From assembly GCF_001667505.1 (NCBI RefSeq), contig NZ_LZHZ01000054.1, positions 62,001 through 126,000 on the forward strand: a DNA stretch of 64,000 bases, given 5' to 3'. Numbering within the stretch: position 1 is the stretch's first letter; every line of letters begins with the position of its first letter. Below are positions 35,334 to 44,744 of the stretch, one piece after another. Below the pieces are notes generated by a model, which saw only the letters and a list, made by a program, of their open reading frames with translations, did not search any database and was not told the DNA's origin. Position numbers and translations under genes: made by a program. This DNA comes from Mycobacterium sp. ACS1612 (GTDB taxonomy: Bacteria > Actinomycetota > Actinomycetes > Mycobacteriales > Mycobacteriaceae).

Positions 35334-35512
35334 TCCAGAGCGCGAAGTCCGCTTTTTAAGCTTTCGTAAGCGTAAGTAAGAGAATTTCAGCACAGGCGTC
35401 AATTTAGGATTAGCTGTAACGTACCCGCGCCCACTTCCGGTTTGCGGAGTCGCAGGCATAGTCGTGCAAACTGTGGTGTTGCTGTGAGCCTGCGGGTCAG
35501 CACCGCAGCCTA

Positions 35513-37003
35513 TCAATATGCGCCGGTTCCGGCGAACACAGTGCGCACGGTCTTGGCTGCGATGAGCAGATCGTTGGCGATCGACCAATTTTCCACGTAG
35601 GACAGGTCCAGTCGGACCGAATCCTCCCACGACAGATCCGAACGGCCGCTGACCTGCCACAGCCCGGTGATGCCCGGGAGCACGAGAAGTCGACGGCGGA
35701 CCTGATAGTCGTAGGTGTCGACCTCGCGGCGCAACGGCGGCCGCGGTCCCACCACGCTCATGTCGCGGCGCAACACATTGAAGAACTGGGGCAGCTCGTC
35801 GATGCTGTAGCGGCGCAGCACCCGGCCCACCTTGGTCACCCGGGGATCCTGACGGATCTTGAACAGCACGCCGCCTGCGCTTTCGTTCAGCGCCTCGAGG
35901 GTCGAGATCTGCTTGTCGGCCCCCTCGACCATGGTGCGGAACTTGATCATCTGGAACGGCTCGCCGTCCAGGCCGATGCGCTCGGAACGGTAGAACACCG
36001 GTCCCCTGCTGGTCAGCTTGATAGCGATGGCGGCGAGCGCCATCACGGGCAGCGCGCCCATGAGCACGGTCAGCGAAACGCAGATGTCGAACGCGCGCTT
36101 CTGCAACCGCTTGGTGCCGCTGTACTGGGGCTTCTCCACGTGGATCAGCGGCAGGCCCGACACCGGCTGCATGGTCAGCCGGGGCCCTGCGACGTCGACG
36201 ACGCCGGGCGACACCACCAGATCTACGCCATGTTTGTCCAGCTGCCAGGACAACTCGCGGATCCCCTCCGGGCCGAGATGCTCGGTGGCGGTCAGCGCGA
36301 CGGTGTCGGCACCGGTCTCCAAGATGGCGCGTTCGACGTCGTTCTCGTCGCCAAGCACAGGCAGCGTCCCCGCACCGGGGATTTCGATCGTCCCGCCGGT
36401 GCCGCGGCCGGTCAGGCAGACGCCGATCACCGAGTAGCCGTAGCAGACCTCGCGCGACAGGCACTGCACGAGGCTGCGGACCGCCCGCGGATCGCCGACG
36501 GCGAGCACGGAGATCAGGGCCCTGCCCCTGCGCCGCTGCGTGGCCAATGCGCGCCGGCACAGGCTGCGGCCGAGAAGAAGTGCGAACAGGCCGAGCGGAA
36601 GCGCAACGGCAAGATATCCGCGCGCGTACTCCGGGCGGAAAATCATCAAACCGACCGCGATGACGCCGACGGTGGCCAGCGTCGCGGAAAACACCCGGCG
36701 ATATTCCTCGACACCGGCGCCGATAATCCGGGGCGAGCGGGTGCGGTACGCCGCCAGCAGTGTCAACCAGATGGTGCCGACGATCAGCGAGGCCAGGGTG
36801 TAATAAGCCATTGCGAGGTCGAACTCGGTGAATGGCTGTCCGAGGCGCACCATCTGACCGCAGACCAGCGCGATCGCGACCACGACGACATCGGTGATGA
36901 TCAGAGAGAGCCGGTACCGCCTTTGCCAGTTGGCGCGGGAAGCTGGGGGGATATCCGCCGCCGGCGACTCGGCGGGCGCCAGAAACGTCTCAACCGCGGT
37001 CAC
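35513..37003 (-). CDS. Polyprenyl-phosphate sugar-1-phosphate transferase (initiating, WcaJ/WbaP-like)
   Basis: This 496-residue enzyme should start each polysaccharide repeat by moving a sugar-1-phosphate to decaprenyl phosphate. It has four N-terminal membrane helices and a nucleotide-binding-like middle domain (ISVLAVGDPRAVRSL). A C-terminal Bac_transf domain begins at about residue 300 with one membrane segment, followed by FQMIKFRTM, SIDELPQFFNVLRRDMSVVG and PGITGLWQVSGRS. The sugar is not predictable. The GTG at 37003 follows GGAAGG. It is the last gene on the minus strand at the island's left end and has its own promoter region. Confidence 0.93.
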   Translation of the reverse strand: MTAVETFLAPAESPAADIPPASRANWQRRYRLSLIITDVVVVAIALVCGQMVRLGQPFTEFDLAMAYYTLASLIVGTIWLTLLAAYRTRSPRIIGAGVEEYRRVFSATLATVGVIAVGLMIFRPEYARGYLAVALPLGLFALLLGRSLCRRALATQRRRGRALISVLAVGDPRAVRSLVQCLSREVCYGYSVIGVCLTGRGTGGTIEIPGAGTLPVLGDENDVERAILETGADTVALTATEHLGPEGIRELSWQLDKHGVDLVVSPGVVDVAGPRLTMQPVSGLPLIHVEKPQYSGTKRLQKRAFDICVSLTVLMGALPVMALAAIAIKLTSRGPVFYRSERIGLDGEPFQMIKFRTMVEGADKQISTLEALNESAGGVLFKIRQDPRVTKVGRVLRRYSIDELPQFFNVLRRDMSVVGPRPPLRREVDTYDYQVRRRLLVLPGITGLWQVSGRSDLSWEDSVRLDLSYVENWSIANDLLIAAKTVRTVFAGTGAY

Positions 37004-37397
37004 AGCAGTGCGTACCTTCCGTTTGCTAAGAATCGGTAGCCGAGGCAGATCATAGCGGCCACTGGTTAACTATTGCACTACTGTCAAGAGTTCGCTGAGC
37101 GAACCGGAAAAGATGCTGGTCAATCACAATTCCTCGGATGGCCGCATTGCCCGTTACGACGTTTTGATCGGCCAAGATATGCTTCGGCGGCCGTTGAGCG
37201 AGCCAATAATAGCGCGTACCGATCCGTACTAAGAAGTCGTAGCGACGTTCCGAAATTGCATTGCCCAGCGACACCTGTTGAATCGGCCCGTGACCGAAAT
37301 TCGTTACACGAGATCTTGCGCTGTGTGGTCGCTGGGAGCCCTCCGGCAGGCTGCTGGACCACTTACGTCCTAACGCCGCGACGGCTCCGTAGCTTCC
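37004..37397. promoter_or_regulatory. Intergenic region upstream of the initiating transferase
   Basis: These 394 bases hold no convincing gene and are richer in A/T than their surroundings. On the minus strand TATGAT (37049-37054) is a good -10 for the transferase, giving a leader of about 40 bases with the GGAAGG site. A consensus TTGACA (37082-37087) lies too far upstream (27 bases) to be its -35. GTTCGC and GCGAAC (37090-37104) form a small hairpin. Confidence 0.45.
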
Positions 37398-38798
37398 CTA
37401 GGACGACCCAGGGGCGCCCGGCATGGGGACCGCCGGCACGTCGGGTGTACCGATTCGGGCGGCCAGCCAAGGAAGCGCGATCGGAAATGCACTCGCCGCC
37501 GACGGCCAATCGTGCTTGCCCGGATCGGACACTACGGCGCACTCGACGCCGTAGTCACTGGCCAATTCGCACAGGTACTGCGCCGCCGCGGCGTGATCGC
37601 TGGGGCTCTTGGGCGGGTCGGGCAACGGCACCGTACCGGGATTCGGATCCGGCGGTCGGTACATGTTCGGCACATCCTCACCGACGACGAACCATCCGGC
37701 GGTCGAGGGGTACGGCCCATGCGCCTGGATCACGCTGGCGGGCTCCCACGATGTGAAGGCCTCTTCATCGCCGTTGAACAACCGGGCGATCGTCTCGTCG
37801 CGACCTCCGCCGTCGCGGGGAAACAGGTCGCCGCCGATGTCGACGAATGCGCTGAACAACTCCGGGTACTTCATCGCCAGCGTCACCGCGCAGGTGCCCC
37901 CCATCGAGAAGCCCGCGACCCCCCAGTTGGCCGGGTCGGCGCTCACCCCGAACTTCGAAATCATGTAGGGCACAACGTCTTTGGTGAGGTGGTCAGCGGC
38001 GTTGCCACGTTGGCTGTTGACGCATTCAGTGTCGTTGAGGAAGGCGCCCAGGACGTCGACGAACACCACCACCGGTGCGTTGCCGCCATGCTTGGCCGCG
38101 AAGTCGTCGAGGGTCTTCTGCGCGTCGCCCGCCCGCAACCAGTCCCCCGGACGGCCGATCACCCCGCCGATCATCATCACGACCGGCAGCTTGGGCGGCG
38201 GGTTGCTGGCATACCAGGCCGGCGGCAGGTAGACCACCTCGTCGCGGTGCTTGAAGCCGGATCCGTCGTCGGGGATGGTCACCGTCATCACGGTGCCCTT
38301 GTCCGGGATCCCGCCCTTGTCCTGGATCGCCTTCACGCCCGCCGCGTCGGTCTGCCCGGCCACCGGCTTGCCTGCGAGTTGGTCGTACGCGGTCTGCAGC
38401 GTCGGGACGTACCCGGTCCACATGTTCAGCGCCAGCGCGACGCACAACAGGCACAACGGCACCGCGAGCACCGAAGCGCCGCGTCGCCACCAGTGGGTTC
38501 CGCGCCACCCCGCGACCACCACGGTGAGGGCGACACCGCCGAGCACCACCCAGATCCAGAAGTAGTACGGCGCCAACCGGCCGCTCGACAGATCCGACCA
38601 CTGGATGTACCAGTACGTCAGCGCCGCTGCGATGAACCCGACCACAAGCGCGACCGGCAGCCAAATCAGCCGCCACCGCCGGGTGCGCCAGCCGACGGCG
38701 TAGACCAGCACCGCGGCGGCGACGGCCTGTATTGCCAACGGTGCCCATCCGTTCAGCAGCGAGATCGGGGCAAGCGCCATCGGATCCGAATGGGGCAT
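37398..38798 (-). CDS. Membrane-anchored antigen-85-like esterase/acyltransferase
   Basis: This 466-residue protein has four N-terminal membrane helices (about residues 13-35, 44-65, 79-98, 108-128). An extracytoplasmic esterase-D-fold domain follows, with NDTECVNS, the nucleophile elbow GFSMGGT (Ser298) and a C-terminal KHDWP histidine. This architecture is that of antigen-85/mycolyltransferase-related proteins. Hydrolysis or transfer of an acyl group on a surface glycan is inferred, not shown. It ends the nine-gene operon that starts with the Wzz-kinase gene. Confidence 0.82.
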   Translation of the reverse strand: MPHSDPMALAPISLLNGWAPLAIQAVAAAVLVYAVGWRTRRWRLIWLPVALVVGFIAAALTYWYIQWSDLSSGRLAPYYFWIWVVLGGVALTVVVAGWRGTHWWRRGASVLAVPLCLLCVALALNMWTGYVPTLQTAYDQLAGKPVAGQTDAAGVKAIQDKGGIPDKGTVMTVTIPDDGSGFKHRDEVVYLPPAWYASNPPPKLPVVMMIGGVIGRPGDWLRAGDAQKTLDDFAAKHGGNAPVVVFVDVLGAFLNDTECVNSQRGNAADHLTKDVVPYMISKFGVSADPANWGVAGFSMGGTCAVTLAMKYPELFSAFVDIGGDLFPRDGGGRDETIARLFNGDEEAFTSWEPASVIQAHGPYPSTAGWFVVGEDVPNMYRPPDPNPGTVPLPDPPKSPSDHAAAAQYLCELASDYGVECAVVSDPGKHDWPSAASAFPIALPWLAARIGTPDVPAVPMPGAPGSS

Positions 38799-38820
38799 TC
38801 CGCTACCGTACCTGCGTCAT

Positions 38821-39432
38821 CTACTCGTCCGTATCCGTCGACAGTGGCGCCTGGTCAACAGAGCTGCAGTCGCCCATCGCCTCCGCTTTCGCAAACGCCG
38901 CGTACTGATACGCATAGATGAATTGCCAACGCGCCAAGGAATAGTCGTATCGCCGAGGAACCGCTTCCATCACAACCGCGTCCGAATCCGGGGAGAAGCA
39001 CTGCTGAAAAATCAGCCGCGCCCGCGGCAAGTGGTAACGCCATGTGACGACGATGATCTTCGACCACGACCGTTTGAGCGCCAACCTGTGCATCATCTGG
39101 GCCTCGCCGCGGGTGTTCATCTGCGGCGCACGCGCGCAGATCACCTCGATCGGCGGCTGGGGCTTGCACACCCGGTCCATCACCGGATCGTCGGTCGGAT
39201 ACGCATTCGAGATCACCACGGTCGGCGCCCATCCGCCGCGGGCCAGTTCGATGCCGTAGTCCTCGCGCCCGTCATGCTCGCCGCCGAGCACCACCACCGC
39301 ATCCGCCTTCTGCAGCGCGTCGACCTTCGCGTTGGTGAACACGGCCATTCCGGAGATCCCCATCAGCACAGTGAGTGCGACGAGGATCGCGGCGACTATG
39401 ACCGCCGCGCGCCGTAGCTCATCGAGCGCCAT
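38821..39432 (-). CDS. YdcF/DUF218 family membrane-anchored protein
   Basis: The 203-residue protein has one N-terminal membrane helix (about residues 9-30) and a DUF218 domain: ADAVVVLGGEHDGRE, MNTRGEAQMM and VVTWRYHLPRA. The family includes SanA and ElyC-like proteins linked to envelope polysaccharide and lipid-carrier metabolism; the reaction is unknown. The ATG at 39432 overlaps the upstream esterase gene by 14 bases. Confidence 0.85.
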   Translation of the reverse strand: MALDELRRAAVIVAAILVALTVLMGISGMAVFTNAKVDALQKADAVVVLGGEHDGREDYGIELARGGWAPTVVISNAYPTDDPVMDRVCKPQPPIEVICARAPQMNTRGEAQMMHRLALKRSWSKIIVVTWRYHLPRARLIFQQCFSPDSDAVVMEAVPRRYDYSLARWQFIYAYQYAAFAKAEAMGDCSSVDQAPLSTDTDE

Positions 39433-40303
39433 AGTGGGCCAGGTCCTCGACTGCGATCGCGCGGTAGGCCAGCCACATCGCCCGGCCCATCTCGCGCTGG
39501 CCCGCGGCGTTGTAGTGCCGATCGGTTCCGCCGTTGATCGCCGCACGAGCGCCGGGAACGAACGCCGTGCGCGGCCGCCGGTTCGGGGTGTCGGCGTGCA
39601 CGGCGTTTATCGGGCCGTAGTCCTTACCGCTGTGTTCCATTTCCTCAGCGACCATCTGGCCGACGAGGAAGGGCAACTCGGCGCCGTAGCGGCTGCGCAG
39701 GTCGTCGATGACCGAGTCGAGCTTGGTCGCATAGACCTGCGCCGCCATCAGCGGCACGTCGGTTTCGCCCTGGTGCCACAGTATCGCGGCGACGGTGCTG
39801 CCGGGGTAGCGAGCCAGCGCCGCGTCGATCGCGCAGACTGCGTTGCGGTGAAGGTTTCTGCGGGTGCGGGTGTCGGCGGGGTCCCACGTCCAGCCGTTCT
39901 TGGGCGTGAACGAGGTGTCGCCGCGGGCACCGGGGATCAACAGCACCGAACGGCCCGTCTCGGCGGCCAGGTGCTTGCCGAAGGTGACGCTGAATCCCAC
40001 ACCACCCGCGGGTATTTCGTGCAGGAGCGGGTCGACGGCCAGCACCGCGGTGCCCTTCGACGGTCCGCACATCGCCCACTGGTGCACGCGCGGATCCGGG
40101 CGATCGGGCCCGTCGAGGTCGAGCCCGAGACCCATCCCGACGGCGTTGGACTGGCCGAGCACCGGCACGATCAGATAAGGCGCCTGCGGCGGGTCGACGG
40201 AGATGCCCGCGGGCGCCAGTCGTCGCTTGACGGCGGATTTGGCCTCGATCAACGTGCGCCGCCACAGCGGGGCGTCGCCGTCGGGATTCCTACGGGCACT
40301 CAC
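39419..40303 (-). CDS. SASA-type carbohydrate O-acetylesterase
   Basis: This 294-residue SGNH-fold protein of the sialate O-acetylesterase (SASA) type has the block LGQSNAVGMG (Ser52), WHQGETD (176-182) and the Asp/His pair in DRHYN (261-265). The triad is therefore present. It should remove O-acetyl groups from sugars. No signal peptide is visible, so it may act in the cytosol on activated or lipid-linked sugars, unlike the exported esterases around it. The GTG at 40303 overlaps the upstream lipase by 14 bases. Confidence 0.82.
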   Translation of the reverse strand: MSARRNPDGDAPLWRRTLIEAKSAVKRRLAPAGISVDPPQAPYLIVPVLGQSNAVGMGLGLDLDGPDRPDPRVHQWAMCGPSKGTAVLAVDPLLHEIPAGGVGFSVTFGKHLAAETGRSVLLIPGARGDTSFTPKNGWTWDPADTRTRRNLHRNAVCAIDAALARYPGSTVAAILWHQGETDVPLMAAQVYATKLDSVIDDLRSRYGAELPFLVGQMVAEEMEHSGKDYGPINAVHADTPNRRPRTAFVPGARAAINGGTDRHYNAAGQREMGRAMWLAYRAIAVEDLAHYGAR

Positions 40304-41510
40304 TGACCACCGGCTTCCCAGCGAATCGGTCTGCTAGCCAATCGAATTGAGTGCTGATGTCGACGTTGCCGTGGCCCTTGTCCGGCTGCAGGTCCCACAC
40401 GATCGGGCCGCCGAGGGCGCACGCCCTGCCGATCGCGTCGGTGGTCCACTGCGGATCGATCAGGGTGTCCGCGTCGCCGTACAGGATCGACAGCGGTGCG
40501 GTGACCCGCTGCTGCGGCACCGCCCACTTCTCGAGCAGTGCCCGCATCTTGTCCGCCGCTTCCTGCGAGTGCGGCATCAGGTCGGTGTCTTTGAGTTCGG
40601 CGGCTGCGGCGTTGCGGTCCAACGACTTAGGACCCGAGCACGACGTCAGGATGTCCCAGTACTTGGCTGCCGCGCCGCCGCGGTAGTCATCGCGATTGAA
40701 GTCCGGATGGAGCCGGGCCAGCACCTCGACGAGCGGGAACCAGGCCGGCGCCTGATCGGTGGTCAACGTCTGGGACATGGCCTTGTCGACGATTCCGCTG
40801 ACGTCGGCGGCAGGCGACATCGCGACGACACCGACGAGGTCGAGTTCCGGTGCGTACGTGGCGGCCTGCTCGTCGGCTGCCCACACGGCTCCGCCACCCT
40901 GGGATCCGCCGAACGCCGCCCATCGGTTGGAGACGTCGGGGAAGGTGTTGCGCAGGGCACGCACCGAGTCGATGATGTTGAGACCCTCGGTCTTGTTGTC
41001 GGTGTACGGATGCACCCCCGGCGCGCCGAGCCCCTGATAGTCGGTGAACGCGACCGCGTACCCCCGCTTGATCAGCGAGGTGACCCAGACCGTCATGTTC
41101 AGCAGCTTCGGCGACAGCGACGGCGCGCACGGTTCGTCGATACCCGTGGTGCCGTGCCCGAATGCCATCACCGGCCAACCACCCGCCGGCGCAGGCGTTT
41201 TCGGCACGTACACCGACCCGGACACGACCGTCGACTGGCCGGTGTCACCGTTGGTGGAGTGATACAGCACGCGCGCCGACTTCCACAGCGAGCTGTCCGG
41301 GTCCTTGTCGAGTTCGGGCATCGCCGTGGCGCTGACCAACGAACCGGGTTGCGACCCGCCGATGTGCGCGGTCGCGATCTGCGCCGTTTCCGCGGACGTG
41401 CCGTCGAAGCGATTCACGATGTCCGGCCCGAACACCCACGCCACGACGATCGACGCGGCGGCCAGAGCTATCCCGAGGCTCACTCCCAGGGTCACGGTTG
41501 ATCTGCGCAT
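40290..41510 (-). CDS. LIP-family secreted lipase/esterase, copy 2
   Basis: This 406-residue paralog of copy 1 has a signal peptide or anchor (about residues 8-28), MAFGHGTTGIDEPCAPS, the nucleophile elbow GGSQGGG, the acid in YGDADTLID and the base in PDKGHGN. The catalytic triad is complete. The ATG at 41510 shares one base with the stop of the acyltransferase (TGATG), so translation is coupled; a GTG three codons upstream lacks a better site. It is closest to copy 1 in sequence, with long identical blocks such as APSLSP and AADEQAA. Confidence 0.85.
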   Translation of the reverse strand: MRRSTVTLGVSLGIALAAASIVVAWVFGPDIVNRFDGTSAETAQIATAHIGGSQPGSLVSATAMPELDKDPDSSLWKSARVLYHSTNGDTGQSTVVSGSVYVPKTPAPAGGWPVMAFGHGTTGIDEPCAPSLSPKLLNMTVWVTSLIKRGYAVAFTDYQGLGAPGVHPYTDNKTEGLNIIDSVRALRNTFPDVSNRWAAFGGSQGGGAVWAADEQAATYAPELDLVGVVAMSPAADVSGIVDKAMSQTLTTDQAPAWFPLVEVLARLHPDFNRDDYRGGAAAKYWDILTSCSGPKSLDRNAAAAELKDTDLMPHSQEAADKMRALLEKWAVPQQRVTAPLSILYGDADTLIDPQWTTDAIGRACALGGPIVWDLQPDKGHGNVDISTQFDWLADRFAGKPVVSECP

Positions 41511-42772
41511 CAGCGCCACCGATACCGGTAACGCCTCGCAATGTTCATCGCGGGTTGTTCAACGGCGTAGTAGGTGAGCGTGGACACCACCATCGTCACG
41601 GCCAGCACCAGCCCGATGTTGACGCACATGCCCACCATCGAGTCCCCCGCCAACAGGCCGAACCGGTACAACATCAACATCACCGGGAAGTGCAAGAGAT
41701 AGAGCGACAACGATACCTTTCCGACGTACCGAAACGGCGCGAGCTCGAGCGCCTCGCCGAGCCCGGAGCGCTCACCGCGCGCCAGCGGCGCGACGATGAG
41801 CATGATCAGCAGGGCCGACGCGAGCGCGATTCCGCTGAGCCCGAACAGGTTTCCGGCGGCGATCAACGCCAGCGAGCCCACCAGCGAGACCGGGATGCCG
41901 ATCGCTGAATACCTCCGGACCCGGCTGCTCATCCGCTCACTGATCGTGCGCTGTTCCATCGCGACCATGAGCATCGCTGCGAGCATGCCGAAAGCGAAGT
42001 TGTCCGCGTTGGCCAAAAAGCTGCGCATGTACACCGCCACCCAGTTGGGTCCCCACTGGATGAGTTCGGGGTCGGTGATGCCGAAATGCGCTACGACAAA
42101 CGGGGCCAACGCCTTTCCGAGAAATCCGATGACGATCAGGATGACCGGGGCGATCAGCGCGACGCGCATCGGTCGCATCGACGACCGCTTCCTGGCGGCG
42201 AAGAGCAGATAGCCGAGCAGCGGCAGCGACGCGTAGAACGCGAACTCCAGAGTCAGCGTCCAAGACGGGTTCAGACCCGTCAGCGCGTACTCGGGAATGT
42301 AGGTCTGCACCAACGTCAGGTTGGCCAGCAGCTGCCACGGGTCGGTGATCATGCCGGTGCCCTTGTCGGTGCCGATCGGCTGCAGCGCAGGGTTGTCGAC
42401 GTAGACCACCTGGAAGACGTAGTTGCACAGCAGGAAGATCACCAGGTAGCCGGGCACGATGCGGGCGAACCGGTGGATGGCGAAGTTGCGGGTGCTGGGA
42501 ATGGTTGCGACAGAGGGATCTTCGGTCAGACGGCGAACGTAGGGCAGGAACAGCAGGAAGCCGCTGAGCACGTAGAAGAAGATCAGGCTCATGCCGACGA
42601 GCGTGATCTTGGTGCTCGCCGCGGTATGCGGCGAGAAGTTGCCCGCCACGTGCATGACGGCGACCCCGACGGCGGACAGGCCACGCGCGCCGTCGAGTCC
42701 GATGATACGTGCGCCGATGCCCGCCGAGGCGGCGACCTTGGCGTCGGTGGCGGATTTCCCCGAAACCGTCAC
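41510..42772 (-). CDS. OafA-type membrane acyltransferase (acyltransferase 3 family)
   Basis: This 420-residue protein has about ten membrane helices and the family's early motif LDGARGLSAVGVAVMHV with the catalytic histidine, FYVLSGFLLF and RRFARI-like HRFARIVPGYL. Such enzymes acetylate or acylate sugars on the outer side of the membrane using a cytosolic acyl donor. In this operon it probably decorates the exopolysaccharide, and the neighbouring esterases may remove or transfer the groups. Its GTG overlaps the stop of the upstream lipoprotein (GTGA). Confidence 0.88.
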   Translation of the reverse strand: MTVSGKSATDAKVAASAGIGARIIGLDGARGLSAVGVAVMHVAGNFSPHTAASTKITLVGMSLIFFYVLSGFLLFLPYVRRLTEDPSVATIPSTRNFAIHRFARIVPGYLVIFLLCNYVFQVVYVDNPALQPIGTDKGTGMITDPWQLLANLTLVQTYIPEYALTGLNPSWTLTLEFAFYASLPLLGYLLFAARKRSSMRPMRVALIAPVILIVIGFLGKALAPFVVAHFGITDPELIQWGPNWVAVYMRSFLANADNFAFGMLAAMLMVAMEQRTISERMSSRVRRYSAIGIPVSLVGSLALIAAGNLFGLSGIALASALLIMLIVAPLARGERSGLGEALELAPFRYVGKVSLSLYLLHFPVMLMLYRFGLLAGDSMVGMCVNIGLVLAVTMVVSTLTYYAVEQPAMNIARRYRYRWR

Positions 42773-44079
42773 GCAGGCGGCTCCCCCGCATTCGCCTCGC
42801 CTGCGCCGTCGTCCCCTAGCCCCTGTTCGGCGGTCGCGCCCAACCGCTGCGCGGCGGTGAACGACGTGCAACTGTTCGGCGCGGGCTCACCGCGGAAGCG
42901 GTCGTTGATCCAGCCGAACGCCGAGGACACGTCGATATCGCTGTGTCCCTTGTCGGGCTGCGTCAAGATGTCGATCACATCGCCCATGCCGCACGCCGCG
43001 GTCAGCGCTTTATCGGTCCACGGGGACGGCACCAGGTTGTCCTTGCCGCCGTAGATGACCAGCATCGGCGCTGCGGCAGGGCCCTGCGGCAGGCTCATCT
43101 TCTGCAGATAATCACGCAGCGTATCGACGGCCTCAGGAGAACTGGGCCGCAGATCGTCGGGGGTGATCTGATCGGTCACCTTGTCGCGCTCGGCGGCCTT
43201 GGGCCCCGAACAGGCCAGCAGCGTGTCCCATTTGTCGGCGACGATGCCGCGCCGGTAGTCGTCGAGGTTGAGTTCGGGGTGCGCCTTCTTCAGCCACGAC
43301 AGGATCAGCGGCAACGCCGGCGCCTGCTCGGGGGTCAGCTGGCCTGCGGCCGCCGCGTCGGCGAAGCCGGTGATGTCGGCCGGAGGGGCCAGGCTGACCG
43401 AGCCGACCAGCGCGAGCCCGCCGTTGTAGTTGGCGGCCAGTTCGTTGGCGGCCCAGGTCGCCTGCCCGCCCTGCGAAAGACCAAGCGCCACCCACTCTTT
43501 CGATGCGCCGGGAACCAGCTTGCGTGTCGCCCGCACCGCGTCGATCACGTTGTAGCCGGCGGTGGTGGCGTCCAGATACGGGTGGTACGTCTTGTCCAGC
43601 CCGAGGCCCTGGTAATCCGGCATGGTGACGACGAAGCCCGCCTTCACCAACGCGGTGACGACGGTCGAGGACTTCAACAGCGTCGGCGACAGCGACGGCG
43701 CGCACTCGGGTTCGATGCCGGTGGTGGCGTGCGCGTAGGCCACGATCGGCCAGCCGCTTTCCGGTGGCTTGCCCGGCGGCACGAACACGGTGCCGGTCAC
43801 CTGCTCGGTGCCCCCGGTGATGCCGGAGGTCGAGGTGTATTCGATGCGAGCGGCCAGCGAGGTGGCGGCCCGCAACCGGCGGTCGATGGTCGGCAGTGTG
43901 GTGGCATTCGACAGGGCGCCGGGCTCCTGGCCCGCGCCGCTGTAGTCGGCGTCGAGGTGCATGCCCTGGGCCGCCGCGTGCTCCTGCTGGGGCGCCTGGT
44001 CCTTGCCGCAGCCCGAGACGGCGATGCCGGCCACCAGGGCCAGGCACGCCAATGCGGTTCCGATCGGAGCGCGGTTCAT
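42769..44079 (-). CDS. LIP-family lipoprotein lipase/esterase, copy 3
   Basis: This 436-residue paralog is a predicted lipoprotein (lipobox VSGC, Cys24). It has IVAYAHATTGIEPECAPS, the nucleophile elbow GLSQGGQ, the acid in YGGKDNLVP and the base in PDKGHSD, so the triad is present. It is more diverged from copies 1 and 2 than they are from each other. It has a glycine/alanine-rich C-terminal extension of about 40 residues after the FNSC-like end. The ATG at 44079 follows GGGAAGGGATG and overlaps the Wzz stop (ATGA). Confidence 0.85.
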   Translation of the reverse strand: MNRAPIGTALACLALVAGIAVSGCGKDQAPQQEHAAAQGMHLDADYSGAGQEPGALSNATTLPTIDRRLRAATSLAARIEYTSTSGITGGTEQVTGTVFVPPGKPPESGWPIVAYAHATTGIEPECAPSLSPTLLKSSTVVTALVKAGFVVTMPDYQGLGLDKTYHPYLDATTAGYNVIDAVRATRKLVPGASKEWVALGLSQGGQATWAANELAANYNGGLALVGSVSLAPPADITGFADAAAAGQLTPEQAPALPLILSWLKKAHPELNLDDYRRGIVADKWDTLLACSGPKAAERDKVTDQITPDDLRPSSPEAVDTLRDYLQKMSLPQGPAAAPMLVIYGGKDNLVPSPWTDKALTAACGMGDVIDILTQPDKGHSDIDVSSAFGWINDRFRGEPAPNSCTSFTAAQRLGATAEQGLGDDGAGEANAGEPPA

Positions 44080-44744
44080 GCATCCCTTCCCGCGACAGCC
44101 TCGTCGATGACGCGGCCGACATGATTTTTGCCAAGCAGTTTGTTTCTCGCCAAGCCGTAGCCGAGCACCAGAACCGCGCTCAGCGCCAGGCCGAGCGCAC
44201 CCGCATGGAACATGAACTGCCACATCGAACCTACTCGCTCCGGCGCACCGCCGCTGTCGACCAACGTCAGGTCGACATTGGAGGTGTCGATGCCGCCGAT
44301 CTCACGGGTGAGCTGCATCAGATTGGCCGCGACCGCGTTCGCGGTGCGGCGCGTCAGTCCTGGGTCACCGCCGATGACGACGATGTCCATCAGCGCGGAG
44401 TTGGTCACCACCACGGTGATCTTGCTGGCCAGATCGCTCGGTGTCTGCTCGAGGCCCAGTTGATCGATGGTCCGCATGGTGACCTGCGGGCTGCGGGCCA
44501 GGCTCTGAATGGTGAGCGTGCGCGAGACCGAGTTGAGATGCCCGTAGTAGGCGTCGACGGGTGTCGCGCTGCCCTTCGTCGTCGCGAACACCTTGGCCGT
44601 CGACTTGTACACCGGGGCCGAGCTCTCCCAGGCCAGCCAGCCGGCGCCGACGGACAGCACTGTCGCGCACAGGATCACGATCCAGCCGTTGCGCAGCATC
44701 TGCAGGTAGTCGCGCACCAGCGGCGCGCGGGCGGGCGCCCTCAT
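44076..44744 (-). CDS. Wzz-type chain-length determinant without kinase domain
   Basis: This 222-residue polysaccharide co-polymerase has two membrane helices (about residues 22-40 and 185-207) flanking an extracytoplasmic domain, and starts with the Wzz pattern LVRDYLQMLRNGWIVIL. It resembles the YveK/CapA adaptor proteins that activate a BY-kinase. A full Wzz-kinase fusion is encoded two genes upstream, so the operon has two co-polymerases. It is coupled by ATGA overlaps on both sides to LIP copies 3 and 4. Confidence 0.85.
   Translation of the reverse strand: MRAPARAPLVRDYLQMLRNGWIVILCATVLSVGAGWLAWESSAPVYKSTAKVFATTKGSATPVDAYYGHLNSVSRTLTIQSLARSPQVTMRTIDQLGLEQTPSDLASKITVVVTNSALMDIVVIGGDPGLTRRTANAVAANLMQLTREIGGIDTSNVDLTLVDSGGAPERVGSMWQFMFHAGALGLALSAVLVLGYGLARNKLLGKNHVGRVIDEAVAGRDA

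Noticed and set aside
37050..37274. Small minus-strand open frame (74 codons) upstream of the initiating transferase
   Set aside because: No ribosome-binding site or family; it overlaps the likely promoter of the transferase gene. It was kept as intergenic sequence.
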